Part shown: one piece after another, positions 48,801 to 56,736 of the stretch
Layout of the letters: every line of letters starts with the position of its first letter
Numbering within the stretch: position 1 is the stretch's first letter
Assembly: GCA_032191485.1 (NCBI GenBank)
Contig: JAVDOI010000002.1
Span: forward strand, 1,736,360-1,800,359
From: Leptoclinus maculatus
Taxonomy: Eukaryota > Chordata > Actinopteri > Perciformes > Stichaeidae
Reading direction: 5' to 3'
DNA length: 64,000 bases
The notes under the pieces: generated by a model
What the model saw: only the letters and a program-made list of their open reading frames with translations
Database searches by the model: none
Told to the model about the DNA's origin: nothing
Made by a program: the position numbers and the translations under genes

Positions 48801-49173
48801 GTTTTCTTTGGTATCAAAGTAATCCAGTGATAGCTTTCTTTACATCCATGAGTACATTGTATACAGGAACTGCTTTTAAAGTCTTTCCTTTATTTCTTCC
48901 ATCTAACACCCACACTTGATTTCTAGATAGAGATTTCAACAGTCAAATCTCTGTGTTAAAATAGGGTTAAGATATACAGTACAAAATATATATTTTACAA
49001 CGCTTAAATCAATTTCCCATCACATTTTCACAAATAGGAAAGAAACAATAAATATTCAAGGGAAAATTAATGTACTTATTTATTTGTGTAAGTAGAATAC
49101 ATCAGAGACAACAATTTCAATAATAAAGCCTAGAAAGAAATATAAGAGAATATAGTAGCTCAAACTTACCCAT
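32472..49173 (-). CDS. Vesicular monoamine transporter-like gene (SLC18A family), 16 coding exons
   Basis: Proton-antiport vesicular amine transporter of the major facilitator superfamily; relatives VMAT1/VMAT2 load monoamines into secretory vesicles. Sixteen exons with GT/AG borders join into one open frame of 1428 nt (475 residues; VMATs are usually about 515-525). Seen: TM1 motif LFLDNML (Asp28); a luminal loop at residues about 40-120 with four N-glycosylation sequons (NST, NQS, NRS, NCS); LLASKSTIQL (Lys126), matching the functional lysine at the end of the loop; GMGMLADEYKDDKERG after TM4; LLKDPYILIAAG and ALPIWMMKTMC in the middle; VDSSIMP (Asp388) and AIADVA (Asp415) for the TM10/TM11 aspartates. 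The C-terminus RQEEHLSILKEN keeps an acidic-EE plus Ile-Leu sorting motif but lacks the long acidic tail of VMAT2. The start was chosen because a 4-nt coding exon ATGG splices in frame to give MDLLTW. VMAT1, VMAT2 or a fish-specific paralogue cannot be separated here. Confidence 0.9.
32875..33008 (-). CDS. SLC18A-like exon 15 (last transmembrane segment)
   Basis: Residues 425-469, with GFPWLMAIIGTVNIIFAPLC (TM12) and ending RQEEHL before donor GTGAGA. Lies inside the right arm of the inverted duplication; its twin is 5249-5382 on the plus strand. Confidence 0.92.
33555..33674 (-). CDS. SLC18A-like exon 14
   Basis: Residues 385-425. Carries VDSSIMPLMGNLVDLR and YAIADVA with the two transport aspartates (388 and 415). 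The acceptor CTATCAG was preferred over a CACAG six bases downstream because it restores the family spacing G-x-V-D-S-S. Confidence 0.92.
33757..33820 (-). CDS. SLC18A-like exon 13
   Basis: Residues 364-385, FGFSKNIYHVLVLNAIVGFS, matching FAKNIYGL...GF of VMATs. Acceptor TTCAG, donor GTAAGT. Confidence 0.9.
34683..34734 (-). CDS. SLC18A-like exon 12
   Basis: Residues 346-363, WLCACIGMILAGITTIS. Acceptor CACAG, donor GTGAGT. Confidence 0.88.
34839..34920 (-). CDS. SLC18A-like exon 11
   Basis: Residues 319-346, FLTDSISYLIASNIFGHLSQ, TM8 region. Acceptor GTCAG, donor GTATGT. Confidence 0.9.
34986..35032. repeat. Perfect 19-bp inverted repeat with 9-nt loop
   Basis: TGACTTCATCTTCAGCTGC pairs perfectly with GCAGCTGAAGATGAAGTCA across the loop AGAGCATCC. 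It lies in the intron between SLC18A-like exons 10 and 11. Confidence 0.97.
35106..35201 (-). CDS. SLC18A-like exon 10
   Basis: Residues 287-319, AIIEAALPIWMMKTMCASKW, TM7 region. Acceptor TCCAG, donor GTATTT. Confidence 0.92.
35617..36520. mobile_element. hAT-like non-autonomous element, second copy of the nested family
   Basis: Begins CAGGGGTGGGCAATTATTTT, a typical hAT terminus, and then matches the 24707-25861 element in reverse complement to about 36510. The far end is not clear. Lies in the SLC18A-like intron between exons 9 and 10. Confidence 0.7.
36968..37974. mobile_element. Non-autonomous hAT-like element with 8-bp target duplication
   Basis: Ends CAGTTGCGGCCCGTCAGGG and (reverse complement) CAGTGGTGGGCCGTGCATTT. 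Flanked by CCTGGTCT (36960-36967) and CCTGTTCT (37975-37982), one mismatch. Contains a further TIR-like motif CAGTGGTTCTCAGCTGG (reverse complement at about 37740). Relatives at 40339-41257, 57317-58305 and 62429-62866. Confidence 0.82.
38050..38133. mobile_element. DNA transposon terminal fragment
   Basis: GGCGCCCGCCTAATATAATG then GTAGGGGAAACACTG reads in reverse complement as a CAGTGTTTCCCC terminus common in vertebrate hAT elements. Only one end seen. Confidence 0.4.
38500..38560 (-). CDS. SLC18A-like exon 9
   Basis: Residues 267-287, GTPLQTLLKDPYILIAAG, nearly invariant in VMATs. Acceptor TACAG, donor GTATTT. Confidence 0.92.
39040..39083 (-). CDS. SLC18A-like exon 8
   Basis: Residues 252-266, LHALIFKPSRVQTE, matching the Lys/Gln-Pro-Ser-Arg-Val stretch at the start of the central cytoplasmic loop. 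Acceptor CACAG, donor GTACAG. Confidence 0.85.
39198..39287 (-). CDS. SLC18A-like exon 7
   Basis: Residues 222-252, GAPFGSVMYQFVGKMVPFLV, aligned with the GPPFGSVLYEFVGK motif of VMATs. The weak acceptor CCGAAG is supported by frame and alignment. Confidence 0.85.
40339..41257. mobile_element. hAT-like element copy, direct relative of 57317-58305
   Basis: From AAAAGTCTCCAATAACACC to GACGGCCCACCACTG, closely matching 57317-58305. The last ~330 bases also match 36974-37330 in reverse complement. Truncated or rearranged at its left end. Confidence 0.78.
41690..41900. repeat. CpG-rich short repeat with GCGAGCGAGCAGGT units
   Basis: Three spaced GCGAGC/GCAGGTxAAAG motifs at about 41684-41745 followed by CGCG-rich sequence. 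Likely a transposon fragment in an SLC18A-like intron. Confidence 0.4.
42681..42773 (-). CDS. SLC18A-like exon 6
   Basis: Residues 191-222, GMGMLADEYKDDKERGRAMG, the cytoplasmic loop typical of this family. Acceptor TTTCAG, donor GTATGT. Confidence 0.92.
42797..42830. repeat. (AAT)n microsatellite
   Basis: About eleven uninterrupted AAT units a few bases from the SLC18A-like exon 6 acceptor. Confidence 0.95.
42992..43075 (-). CDS. SLC18A-like exon 5
   Basis: Residues 163-191, FAFSSSFILLLVARSVQGVG, a signature VMAT segment. The acceptor GGAAG was chosen because it restores the family motif LFAFSSS; donor GTCAGA. Confidence 0.9.
43340..43580. repeat. Minisatellite with GTTACTGGTTCTTAAGTCTG units
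   Basis: Repeats of a ~50-60 base unit containing GCCAGTAATGTxAGCTA and TTACTGGTTCTTAAGTC, about five degenerate copies, in an SLC18A-like intron. Confidence 0.8.
43902..43960 (-). CDS. SLC18A-like exon 4
   Basis: Residues 143-162, IGYHIPMCAGFCIIFFATT, matching the TM3 start of VMATs. Acceptor TTACAG, donor GTAAGT. Confidence 0.9.
44057..44378 (-). CDS. SLC18A-like exon 3 (luminal loop and TM2)
   Basis: Residues 36-143. Begins VPILPSYLY, then a hydrophilic loop with four Asn-X-Ser/Thr sites, then LLASKSTIQLIVNPFMGPLTDR-type sequence typical of VMAT TM2. Acceptor GACAG, donor GTGAGT. Confidence 0.92.
45252..45288. repeat. Perfect 16-bp inverted repeat with 5-nt loop
   Basis: ATTCAGTGTCTTCTCA and TGAGAAGACACTGAAT separated by TAGCT; a strong hairpin in either strand. 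Lies in the first long intron of the SLC18A-like gene. Confidence 0.97.
45836..46449. mobile_element. Non-autonomous hAT element, 614 bp
   Basis: Terminal inverted repeats CAGGGGCGT / ACGCCCCTG and a perfect 8-bp target duplication GCTCAGTG (45828-45835, 46450-46457). Contains a poly-A/poly-T-rich region and a (GCTA)n palindrome near 46370. No coding domain. Confidence 0.93.
46656..48442. mobile_element. Non-autonomous DNA transposon with 6-bp target duplication
   Basis: Ends CAGGGTTTGAAACTAAC and (reverse complement) CAGGGTCGGAAACTAAC, 17 bases with two or three mismatches. Flanked by GTTAAG (46650-46655 and 48443-48448). CpG-rich interior without a recognised transposase. The hAT-type terminus with a 6-bp duplication suggests a hAT subgroup. 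Confidence 0.8.
48535..48636 (-). CDS. SLC18A-like exon 2 (N-terminus and TM1)
   Basis: Residues 2-35. Acceptor CTAG, donor GTAGGT. Encodes the TM1 motif LFLDNML, whose aspartate is required for amine recognition in VMATs. Confidence 0.85.
49170..49173 (-). CDS. SLC18A-like exon 1 (start codon, coding part)
   Basis: ATG plus one G, followed by the consensus donor GTAAGT. Splicing to the next exon gives Met-Asp-Leu-Leu in frame. The 5' untranslated part presumably runs upstream towards 49260; its transcription start is not visible. Confidence 0.65.
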
Positions 49174-49614
49174 ATTAGAGAGAGAACAAGGTAGAGAACA
49201 AGAGTTTAGTGTGTGACGAGCTTGCGATGTGTACAGTCGGACAGCAAACTGAGATATGGAAAGGTTACACCTCATCCTGTTGCAGAGGCATGACAAAAAA
49301 CATTGGCAATAAAGCTTGACTGACCTGTTTCACTGTGTTTTAGATAGATAGATAGATATAAACTGTATTTATCCACAGGGGGAAATTTGTTTGTAGCAGC
49401 AGCAAGTTACAGAGTAGAATAAAATATGAAGTATGGAAATGCACAATATATACAGTACAATAAAATAGCAGAGCAGATATTGAATTGAAGAAATAGAATA
49501 AAAAATAAGATAAAATAGAATAAAATAAAAAATGCGCAGTATATACAATGAATTGGAATGGTATCAAATCAACAACTAGGTGAACTAAACAAACTGAACA
49601 GTAGTGCACGGATC

Positions 49615-49675
49615 ATTGTAATAATAATAATTATTATTATTATATAATAATAATTATTATTATTATTATAATGAT
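49615..49675. repeat. AAT/ATT low-complexity tract
   Basis: Alternating (AAT)n and (ATT)n blocks that can fold on themselves. Confidence 0.9.
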
Positions 49676-49735
49676 AAGAACCACAACAAGATTTATATAG
49701 CACTTGAGTGATGATGAAACAAATAACAGACATTG

Positions 49736-51203
49736 GGTACTGCTCAAGTCTCTTAATTGCATCCCCGTTTCCCTCACTTGGCTCCTTTCCTTGCATCTTA
49801 GTCCCTCCCACCAGGGATGCATGGAGAGACGCAAGGAAACCATGCGAGGAGAGACGAAACGAGGAAATATGTTTTAAGAGACATGAGACGTCCTTTCCTC
49901 AGTTGCGTCACGTGAAGCGACGTCTGTTTCTGATGACGGAGGATCAGCTGATCACAGCTGGATCAGCTGTCAGTTGGCTTTAACAGCTGGAGAGACTTTT
50001 GATTAGTTTGTATCTGTTCACATGATCACTGTACTTAATAATACTAATAACTAATAAAGACACACAGTTATCATCACTGCCAGAGTAGAGGTGTTGTCTC
50101 TCTGTAGTCTGTTAACAAACTGTGTCCTGTGTTCTGTTTATAAGATCAGGATCGATTTCTACCGGCGGAATGCGATCGTCTTATTCATGAATTATTTGCG
50201 TCTGTACGTTTTGAAATTGTGACTGTGACATCATTATTAAATAACCCAGAATATGATTATTGTTTCTCTTAAATGATAAAACTTATCAAACACTCAGGAA
50301 TGATCCGCCTCACGTGACTGAATGAAATGATGATAAATGATGTAAAAAGCTCTCTCTCACTTTAATTGTTTCCATAATAAAGTTATTGAGGGAAACATCA
50401 GATCATGGAAACACAAATCTTTCTAATAAATGAAGAAAGTTGTTTGTGGTCCTTTTGTTGTTCAGACTACAATGAACATATATTTAAACCAGACGGTGAA
50501 TCAGAAAACTAATCAAATATAAACTAGAGTTTATTCTGTGATCTGTCTTCACTCTGGTGTTAAACTCCAGTCAGTCAGTCCGATCGGCTGCAGCGTCCAA
50601 TGTCATGACCCGGCTCTTAGGCCACGACAAATACGGCAACGACACAACAGATGATGTTAACATAAAGTATTTATTTGACTAATTGAAGAAATAGTAAACT
50701 TTATGAAGTGTGTCAGTCCATAATATCAGTAGTGTCAATGTGAATGCGTGGGTGGTGAAGTGTGGGTGTTGTCAGCGAAACCAAAGGAAACCAACACCAA
50801 AATAACTGGCAGCAACTGGCCGGGATCACTCCACGCACACCGCAGCCAAAACCGAGCAATGCTTTTATGCCCTCCCTGTTTAGGTGCATTAGGTGATCTG
50901 CTCTCTAGGGATAAAGGGACAAAAGCATACTTGCAGTGATTAGAGACAGGGGCCGTCACACCAATCACATAACAGATGAACAATGGGGGGGCGTGTCGGC
51001 CGTTAAAAGACTTCCTGGAAGTCTGTTCTCGTGGTTCCTCGTTCATGGCTCCTCCGAGGTCCCTCCTCCATCCTCGATCCTCGCTCCTCCGAGCTACATT
51101 AGAGCTTTGGGACGGCCGTCAATATGGCGGCGCAGAAACAACTTCCGGTTCAAGCGAGGATCGAGGAGCGAGGAAACGACAATTAAGAGACTTGAGAAGT
51201 ACC
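49736..51203. mobile_element. Foldback-type element with 24-bp outer inverted repeats
   Basis: Bases 49736-49759 and 51180-51203 are inverted repeats with one mismatch (core CTCAAGTCTCTTAATTG). Inside, CCTCGATCCTCGCTCCTC (51070) pairs with GAGGATCGAGGAGCGAGG (51155). The repeat shared with 9600-9800 lies within (50600-50790). Possibly composite. Confidence 0.55.
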
Positions 51204-51339
51204 CCAGGTCACTCAGACATACGAGAAAGGATGGGGATGGAGAGGAGGTGAGGCATGGACTGTAGATAGGAAGTGGACGTAGTTGTCATGATGTCACCTT
51301 TTGGTTTGTGGATTGGAGTTTTGAAGGTGCCAGTTCCGG

Positions 51340-52132
51340 TACCGGGCCGTGGGTCATTTGGTACCGGGCCGCACAGAAAGAATAAATATTATATTATTTC
51401 CGTTTTATTGATTATCAGAGTCTGAAATAAGTTTTATTTTGAAAAATGACCGGATTCTCTCCCAATTTCATCCGCCTGTGGCTCTTGACACATGTCAAGA
51501 CGCTCGTCTCGGTCACGTGATACGTTACCTCAAAAATTAAGCCCACAAGCTAGTGAAAATGAGTAAATATCTTTTGGAGAGCTTCTTTGCAAAGGGGTAA
51601 AGGCCCACTAAGGAGACAGAAGAAGAGCCTACAACTTCCAAGAAAAAGAAAACTTCATTTAACAGACAATATCAGGAAGTCTAATTAAATATCAGGAGTA
51701 ATTCTGACGTGCCAAGCCCGCTCTGCAGAATATGTGGCGACAGAGGAAGATCAGCTATCCTGAGATCGCCACAAAAGCACTGAAAACCTTGCTTCCATTT
51801 CCAACATCCTATCTTTGTGAAGCGGGATGTTCTGCAGTGACAGCAATCAAAACTAAATTACGAAGTAGACTGGACATAAGGAACACACTTCGGGTGTCAT
51901 TGTCTCCCATTACCCCCAGATGGGACCGTCTCGCTGCAGAGAAACAAGCTCAGGGCTCCCACTGATTCAGCGTTATTGTGAGTTGTATTTTTTATGCATT
52001 TAATTTTTGTTTTCATGCCGGTCATATCATTTTATTTCGTCACGTTTATCCGCCACACCTTGAAGGCCGGTCCTTGAAAATATTGTCTTACATCAAACCG
52101 GTCCGTGACGCAAAAAAGGTTGGGGACCTCTG
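51340..52132 (+). mobile_element. Truncated hAT element
   Basis: Right terminus in reverse complement reads CAGAGGTCCCCAACCTTTTT, a standard hAT-Charlie end. The left end near CAGTTCCGGTACCGGG is plausible. Target duplication not found. Carries the transposase C-terminus below. Confidence 0.7.
51732..51965 (+). pseudogene. hAT transposase C-terminal dimerisation fragment
   Basis: KTLLPFPTSYLCEAGCSAVT then AIKTKLRSRLD and LRVSLSPITPRWD, homologous to the end of the transposase at 26029-27797. The N-terminal part is deleted. Confidence 0.88.
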
Positions 52133-52239
52133 TTCTATACAATCACACTTATTTTTCAACCAGAGGAGTCGCCCCCTGATGGCCAGTAGAGAGAATACAA
52201 GTTTTAGGGCACTTCCACACTGTCTTTACTTTTTGGAAC

Positions 52240-52530
52240 CAGAGCTTGTCGCCTGGCGAGAGGATGTCTGCGAGAAGTGGGGGGCCAGTTGGTGTGGGGC
52301 TTTGCAGGTGAAGACCAGGATTTTTTAGTTGATCCGGTTGGGGATAGGAAGCCAGTGTAGTTTTTTTAGGACTGGAGTGATATGGTGCCATGATTTGGTG
52401 TGGGTGAGCAGTCTGGCGGATGTTTTCTGGACCAGTTGAAGTTTGTTGATGGAGCTATTATTGATGTCGTAGAGGAGTGAGTTGCAATAATCAAGACAGA
52501 AGGAAATGAAGGCGTGGATCAATCAGCAGG
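52240..52530 (-). pseudogene. LINE reverse transcriptase C-terminal fragment
   Basis: Minus strand reads FCLDYCNSLLYDINNSSINK, LQLVQKTSARLLTHTK and ITPVLKKLHWLPIPNRI, the standard post-catalytic segment of L2/CR1/Rex-type LINEs. After a frameshift, KILVFTCKAPH continues the homology. Confidence 0.88.
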
Positions 52531-52873
52531 ATGTGCAAAGAGGGACAAATCTTAGCAATTTTGCGTAGTAGGTAGAATGAGGATTTAACAATTTGGCGGA
52601 TATGGGGGTCAAGGGAGGAGGGTGGAGTGAAGGATCACACCATGGTTGTGTGCCAGGGTGGAAGGGATGACAGAGGTGCCATCAATGGTGAGTATGTGGT
52701 TGTGGATTTTTTGGACCTTGGAGCCGATGACAACAGGCACGAGTCAATATGGGATAGGGGTGTGTTGTGGGGGGTATTGGTGTTGAGGTATATTTTATTT
52801 ATTGGTTTATTTGATAAGGGACAGTGCACATTAATAAAAACATTGCTGTAAATGCGCCAGAGTTAGCCAAGAG

Positions 52874-53309
52874 TGTCACGATTAGGCTTTGCCTCGTGTG
52901 TCTTTTTGTAGCTCCTCACTCTACCTGTCTGCACTCCCTTCACCTGTCTCTGGTTACTAATCAAGCACTCCCTCATTCAGCGCACCTGTCTTCCACTCTC
53001 ACCTCATCAAGCTCACTACTCTCACCTGCTCACCTGTTTCAGTCACTACTTAAACTCCTGCCTCTCAGTCACTCGTCGCCAGATCATTACCCCATGTGCT
53101 TCATGCCCGGTTTTCCCGTCCTGTTCCCGGTTTTCCCGGTTTTCCCGTCTGCCTGCCCGTTCCTGCTGGATTATCCCCTTCGTCTCCTGTCTTGTCCGTG
53201 GGTCCCCTGTTATGTCCTGTGAGTTTCCTGTGTTGTGTGTTAAATAAATATTCGTTTGCACGCTACTCTGCCTGGTCTGCACTTGAGTCCTTCACCATGC
53301 CCCGTGACA
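52874..53309 (+). repeat. 5' LTR
   Basis: TGTCACGATTAGGC...CCCCGTGACA. Contains CTTAAA-type TATA-like sequence at about 53050, a predicted transcript start near 53078 and AATAAA at 53243-53248. Confidence 0.95.
53078..53088 (+). promoter_or_regulatory. Self-priming complement in the LTR (predicted RNA 5' end)
   Basis: GCCAGATCATT is the exact reverse complement of the primer-binding site at 53311-53321. About 28 bases downstream of a TTAAA motif, as expected for the first bases of the transcript in Tf1-type elements. Confidence 0.75.
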
Positions 53310-53310
53310 G

Positions 53311-53321
53311 AATGATCTGGC
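53311..53321 (+). other. Self-primer binding site (11 nt)
   Basis: AATGATCTGGC begins one base after the 5' LTR. It does not begin with the TGG usual for tRNA priming but is perfectly complementary to GCCAGATCATT in the LTR, the arrangement and length known for Tf1. Confidence 0.78.
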
Positions 53322-53326
53322 CACAA

Positions 53327-56285
53327 ATGGACTCAGCAGACCACGGTTTGGTGCGCTTTACCCCGGAGTGGTATGAACAATTCATGGGATACGGCCTTGT
53401 CCAGAAGGCGAAACCGTGACGTGTTGAACTCAGCGGATCAACGTTTTGAGCGTTTTTCTGCTGAGTGGTATGACCATTTTACGGGAACCCGCCTGGCGTC
53501 AGGTGGGCCTCGGAGTGTCCAGGAGGCAAACCGCGACTTGGTGGACTCAGTGGACCAATGTTTTGAGCGTTTTTCCCCTGAGTGGCACGAACAGTTTGCG
53601 GGAACCCGCCTGGCCTTGGGAGGTCCTCGGAGTATCCAGAAGGCGAACCGTGACACGATGGACATCCCGTTCAACCCTCGTAGGAGGCAGAGACGGAGGA
53701 AGGGTCAGACTCCCGTTCCCGCTGGGCCGCAGCGATCCCCCGTTCCCGCTGGGCCGCAGCGATCCCCCGTTCCCGCTGGGCCGCAGGGTTTCCCTGTTTC
53801 CGTCTCCACTGGGCCGCAGCTAACTCCAGCTCCCCGTGTCCTGTCGGCGGTCCGACCGACTCCAGCTCCCCGTGTCCTGTCGGCGGTGCGACCGACTCCA
53901 GCTCCCCGTGTCCTGTCGGCGGTCCGACCGACTCAAGCTGCCGCCTCAGCGCCGCAGCTGTCCCCGGACCCGTCCGTCACCTCCGCTTCAGCGCCACAGC
54001 TGTCCCCGGACCCGGCCGCTGCCTCAGAGCAGCAGCGACCTCCAGTTCCAGTCGCAGCAGTCTCCGAGCAGCGACCTCCAGTTCCAGTCGCAGCAGTCTC
54101 CGAGCAGCAGCGACCTCCAGTTCCAGTCGCAGCAGTCTCCGAGCAACGACCTCCAGTTCCAGTCGCAGCAGTCTCCGAGCAGCAGCGACCTCCAGTTCCA
54201 GTCGCAGCAGTCTCCGAGCAGCAGCGACCTCCAGTTCCAGTCGCAGCAGTCTCCGAGCAGCAGCGACCTCCAGTTCCAGTCGCAGCAGTCTCCGAGCAGC
54301 AGCGACCTCCAGTTCCAGTCGCCGCCGTCTCCGAGCCGCAGCGACCTCCAGTTCCAGTCGCAGCCGTCTCCGAGCCGCAGCGACCTCCAGTTCCAGTCGC
54401 AGCCGTCTCCGAGCCGCAGCGACCTCCAGTTCCAGTCGCAGCCGTCTCCGAGCAGCAGCGACCTCCAGTCGCCGCCGTCTCCGAGCAGCAGCGACCTCCA
54501 GTTCCAGTCGCCGCCGTCTCCGAGCAGCAGCGACCTCCAGTTCCAGTCTCCGAGCAGCGACCCCATCCAGCTTCGGCCCCTGTCGCCCCCTTCGAGCCGC
54601 AGTCGCTCCCGGACCAGGCAGCCACCAATGAGTTGAACCTACTGTTGGCAGGCTTTGCCATTTGGCTGAGCCTTGCCGTCTCCAAGCAGCAGCCTCTTCC
54701 AGTTCCTGCCGCTGCCGTCTCCGAGCCGCAGCCGGTTACAGTTCCTGCCGCTGCCGTCTCTGAGCCGCAGCCGGTTCCAGTTCCTGCCGCTGCCGCCTCC
54801 GTGCTGCAGCGACCTGCAGTTCCTGCCGCTGCCGCCTCCAAGCCGCAGCCGGTTCCAGTTCCTGCCGCCTCCGAGCCGCAGCCGGTTCCAGTTCCTGCCG
54901 CTGCCGCCTCCGTGCTGCAGCGACCTCCAGTTCCTGCCGCTGCCGCCTCCGTGCTGCAGCGACCTCCTGTTCCTGCCGCTGCCGCCTCCATGCTGCAGCG
55001 ACCTCCTGCCGCTGCCGCCTCCGTGCCGCAGCGGGTTCCAGTTCCTGCCGCTGCCGCCTCCGTGCTGCAGCGACCTCCAGTTCCTGCCGCTTCCGCCTCC
55101 GAGCTGCAGCCGGTTCCAGTTCCTGCCGCCTCCGAGCCGCAGCCGGTTCCAGTTCCTGCCGCTGCCGCCTCCGTGCTGCAGCGACCTCCAGTTTGTGCCG
55201 CTGCCGCCTCCGTGCTGCAGCGACCTCCAGTTCCTGCCGCTGCCGCCTCCGTGCTGCAGCGACCTCCAGTTCCTGCCGCTGCCGCCTCCGTGCTGCAGCG
55301 ACCTCCAGTTACTGACCCCGCTGCCTATTGCCAGCGCTCTCCAGTTCCTGACCCCGCTGCCGAATGCCAGCGCTCTCCAGTTCCTGACCCCGCTGCCGAA
55401 TGCCAGCGCTCTCCAGTTCCTGACCCCGCTGCCGAATGCCAGCGCTCTCCAGTTCCTGACCCCGCTGCCGAATGCCAGTGCTCTCCAGTTCCTGGCCCCC
55501 AGCCTCTGGAGACCTGTTCCCCGGCTGATCCCCAGCCTCTGGAGACCTGTTCCCCAGCCGATCCCCAGCCTCCCCAGTCCGGCTCCCCTGAGCCCCAGTC
55601 TCCCCAGTCTCCCCAGTCCGGCTCCCCTGAGACCCAGTCTCCACACTCCGGCTCCCCTGAGCCCCAGTCCGGCTCCCCTGAGCCCCAGTCTCCCCAGTCC
55701 GGCTCCCCTGAGCCCCAGTCTCCCCAGTCCGGCTCCCCTGAGCCCCAGTCTCCCCAGTCCGGCTCCCCTGAGCCCCGGCCCGAGCTGCAGTGTTCCCAGT
55801 CTGGCCCACCCGAGATCCTGGGTCCTGAGCCCTTCTGCCCGTCAGGCCGCCTGCCCGAGCGCCTGGGTCCAGAGCAACTCCGGCAGTCAGGTCGCTCACC
55901 CGAGATCCTGTGTCCTGAGCCCTTCTGCCCGTCGGGCCGTCCGCCCGAGCTCCTGGGTCCAGAGCAACTCCGGCAGTCAGGTCGCCCACCCGAGATCCTG
56001 TGTCCTGAGCCCTTCTGCCCGTCGGGCCGTCCGTCCGAGCTCCTGGGTCCAGAGCAACTCCGGCAGTCAGGTCGCCCACCCAAGGTCCTGTGTCCGGATT
56101 CTTCCTTCCCGTCCGAGCGCCCTCCTGCCTGTCCCCCGGAGCCCTGTGGCGGGTTGGATCCAGCCGTCCCTCCTCCGGACCCCCTCCACCCACCCTATTC
56201 GATGTTGGGCCGTCCCTCCTCCGGGCCCCCACCGCCCTCCCTTGGAAGACGTTTTTGTTTTGGACATCTGGAATCCGTCCCTTAG
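53327..56285 (+). CDS. Proline-rich repetitive protein of the LTR element (one frameshift)
   Basis: From ATG at 53327 (MDSADHGLVRFTPEWYEQF) the frame ends at 53419, but a one-base insertion in an A run at about 53411-53413 shifts it. Sister repeats show that the open frame running from 53373 to 56285 (970 codons) is the true continuation. N-terminus: three ~47-residue repeats of the type SADxxFERFSxEWYxxFxGT, ending in a basic RRRQRRRK. Then PVPAGPQRS units, many 13-residue VAAVSEQQRPPVP units, AAAASVLQRPPVP units, PDPAAECQRSPV units, SPEPQSPQSG units and ~31-residue units with CPEPFCPSGRPPELLGPEQL. No enzyme motif. Function unknown; not a host gene, since it lies exactly between the LTRs. 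Confidence 0.75.
54020..55320 (+). repeat. 39-bp coding minisatellite in the LTR element
   Basis: Tandem 39-base units (CAGCGACCTCCAGTTCCAGT core), giving 13-residue repeats in the main frame and also open frames in other frames of both strands because the unit length is a multiple of three. Confidence 0.93.
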
Positions 56286-56293
56286 GGAGGGGG
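56284..56293 (+). other. Polypurine tract
   Basis: AGGGAGGGGG, three bases (TAC) before the 3' LTR; it overlaps the stop codon of the long frame. The usual plus-strand primer position in LTR retrotransposons. Confidence 0.85.
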
Positions 56294-56296
56294 TAC

Positions 56297-56731
56297 TGTC
56301 ACGATTAGGCTTTGCCTCCTGTGTCTTTTTGTAGCTCCTCACTCTACCTGTCTGCACTCCCTTCACCTGTCTCTGGTTACTAATCAAGCACTCCCTCATT
56401 CAGCGCACCTGTCTTCCACTCTCACCTCATCAAGCTCACTACTCTCACCTGCTCACCTGTTTCAGTCACTACTTAAACTCCTGCCTCTCAGTCACTCGTC
56501 GCCAGATCATTACCCCATGTGCTTCATGCCTTCCTGCCCGGTTTTCCCGTCCTGTTCCCGGTTTTCCCGTCTGCCTGCCCGTTCCTGCTGGATTATCCCC
56601 TTCGTCTCCTGTCTTGTCCGTGGGTCCCCTGTTATGTCCTGTGAGTTTCCTGTGTTGTGTGTTAAATAAATATTCGTTTGCACGCTACTCTGCCTGGTCT
56701 GCACTTGAGTCCTTCACCATGCCCCGTGACA
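56297..56731 (+). repeat. 3' LTR
   Basis: Almost identical to the 5' LTR apart from small differences in the CCCGGTTTTCCCG stretch, indicating a fairly recent insertion. Confidence 0.95.
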
Positions 56732-56736
56732 AAGAG

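Larger units (their letters stand above)
52874..56731 (+). mobile_element. Complete non-autonomous self-primed LTR retrotransposon
   Basis: Two ~435-bp LTRs (52874-53309 and 56297-56731) starting TGTCACG and ending CGTGACA, perfect 5-bp target duplication AAGAG (52869-52873, 56732-56736), a primer site, a polypurine tract and one long open frame. No gag, protease, RT, RNase H or integrase motif inside, so it must depend on an autonomous relative. Priming mode and LTR form point to the Tf1/sushi branch of Ty3/Gypsy. Confidence 0.95.

Noticed and set aside
54020..55790. CRISPR-like array
   Set aside because: Units are contiguous coding tandem repeats without unique spacers, in a vertebrate genome.
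53933..56232. Long minus-strand and alternate-frame ORFs over the proline-rich region
   Set aside because: The 39-bp repeat unit is a multiple of three and leaves other frames open; the plus-strand frame fits the element's start, stop and polypurine tract.
53373..56285. Host proline-rich or cell-wall-like protein gene
   Set aside because: It is bounded exactly by matching LTRs, a primer site and a polypurine tract with a target duplication, so it belongs to a retrotransposon.
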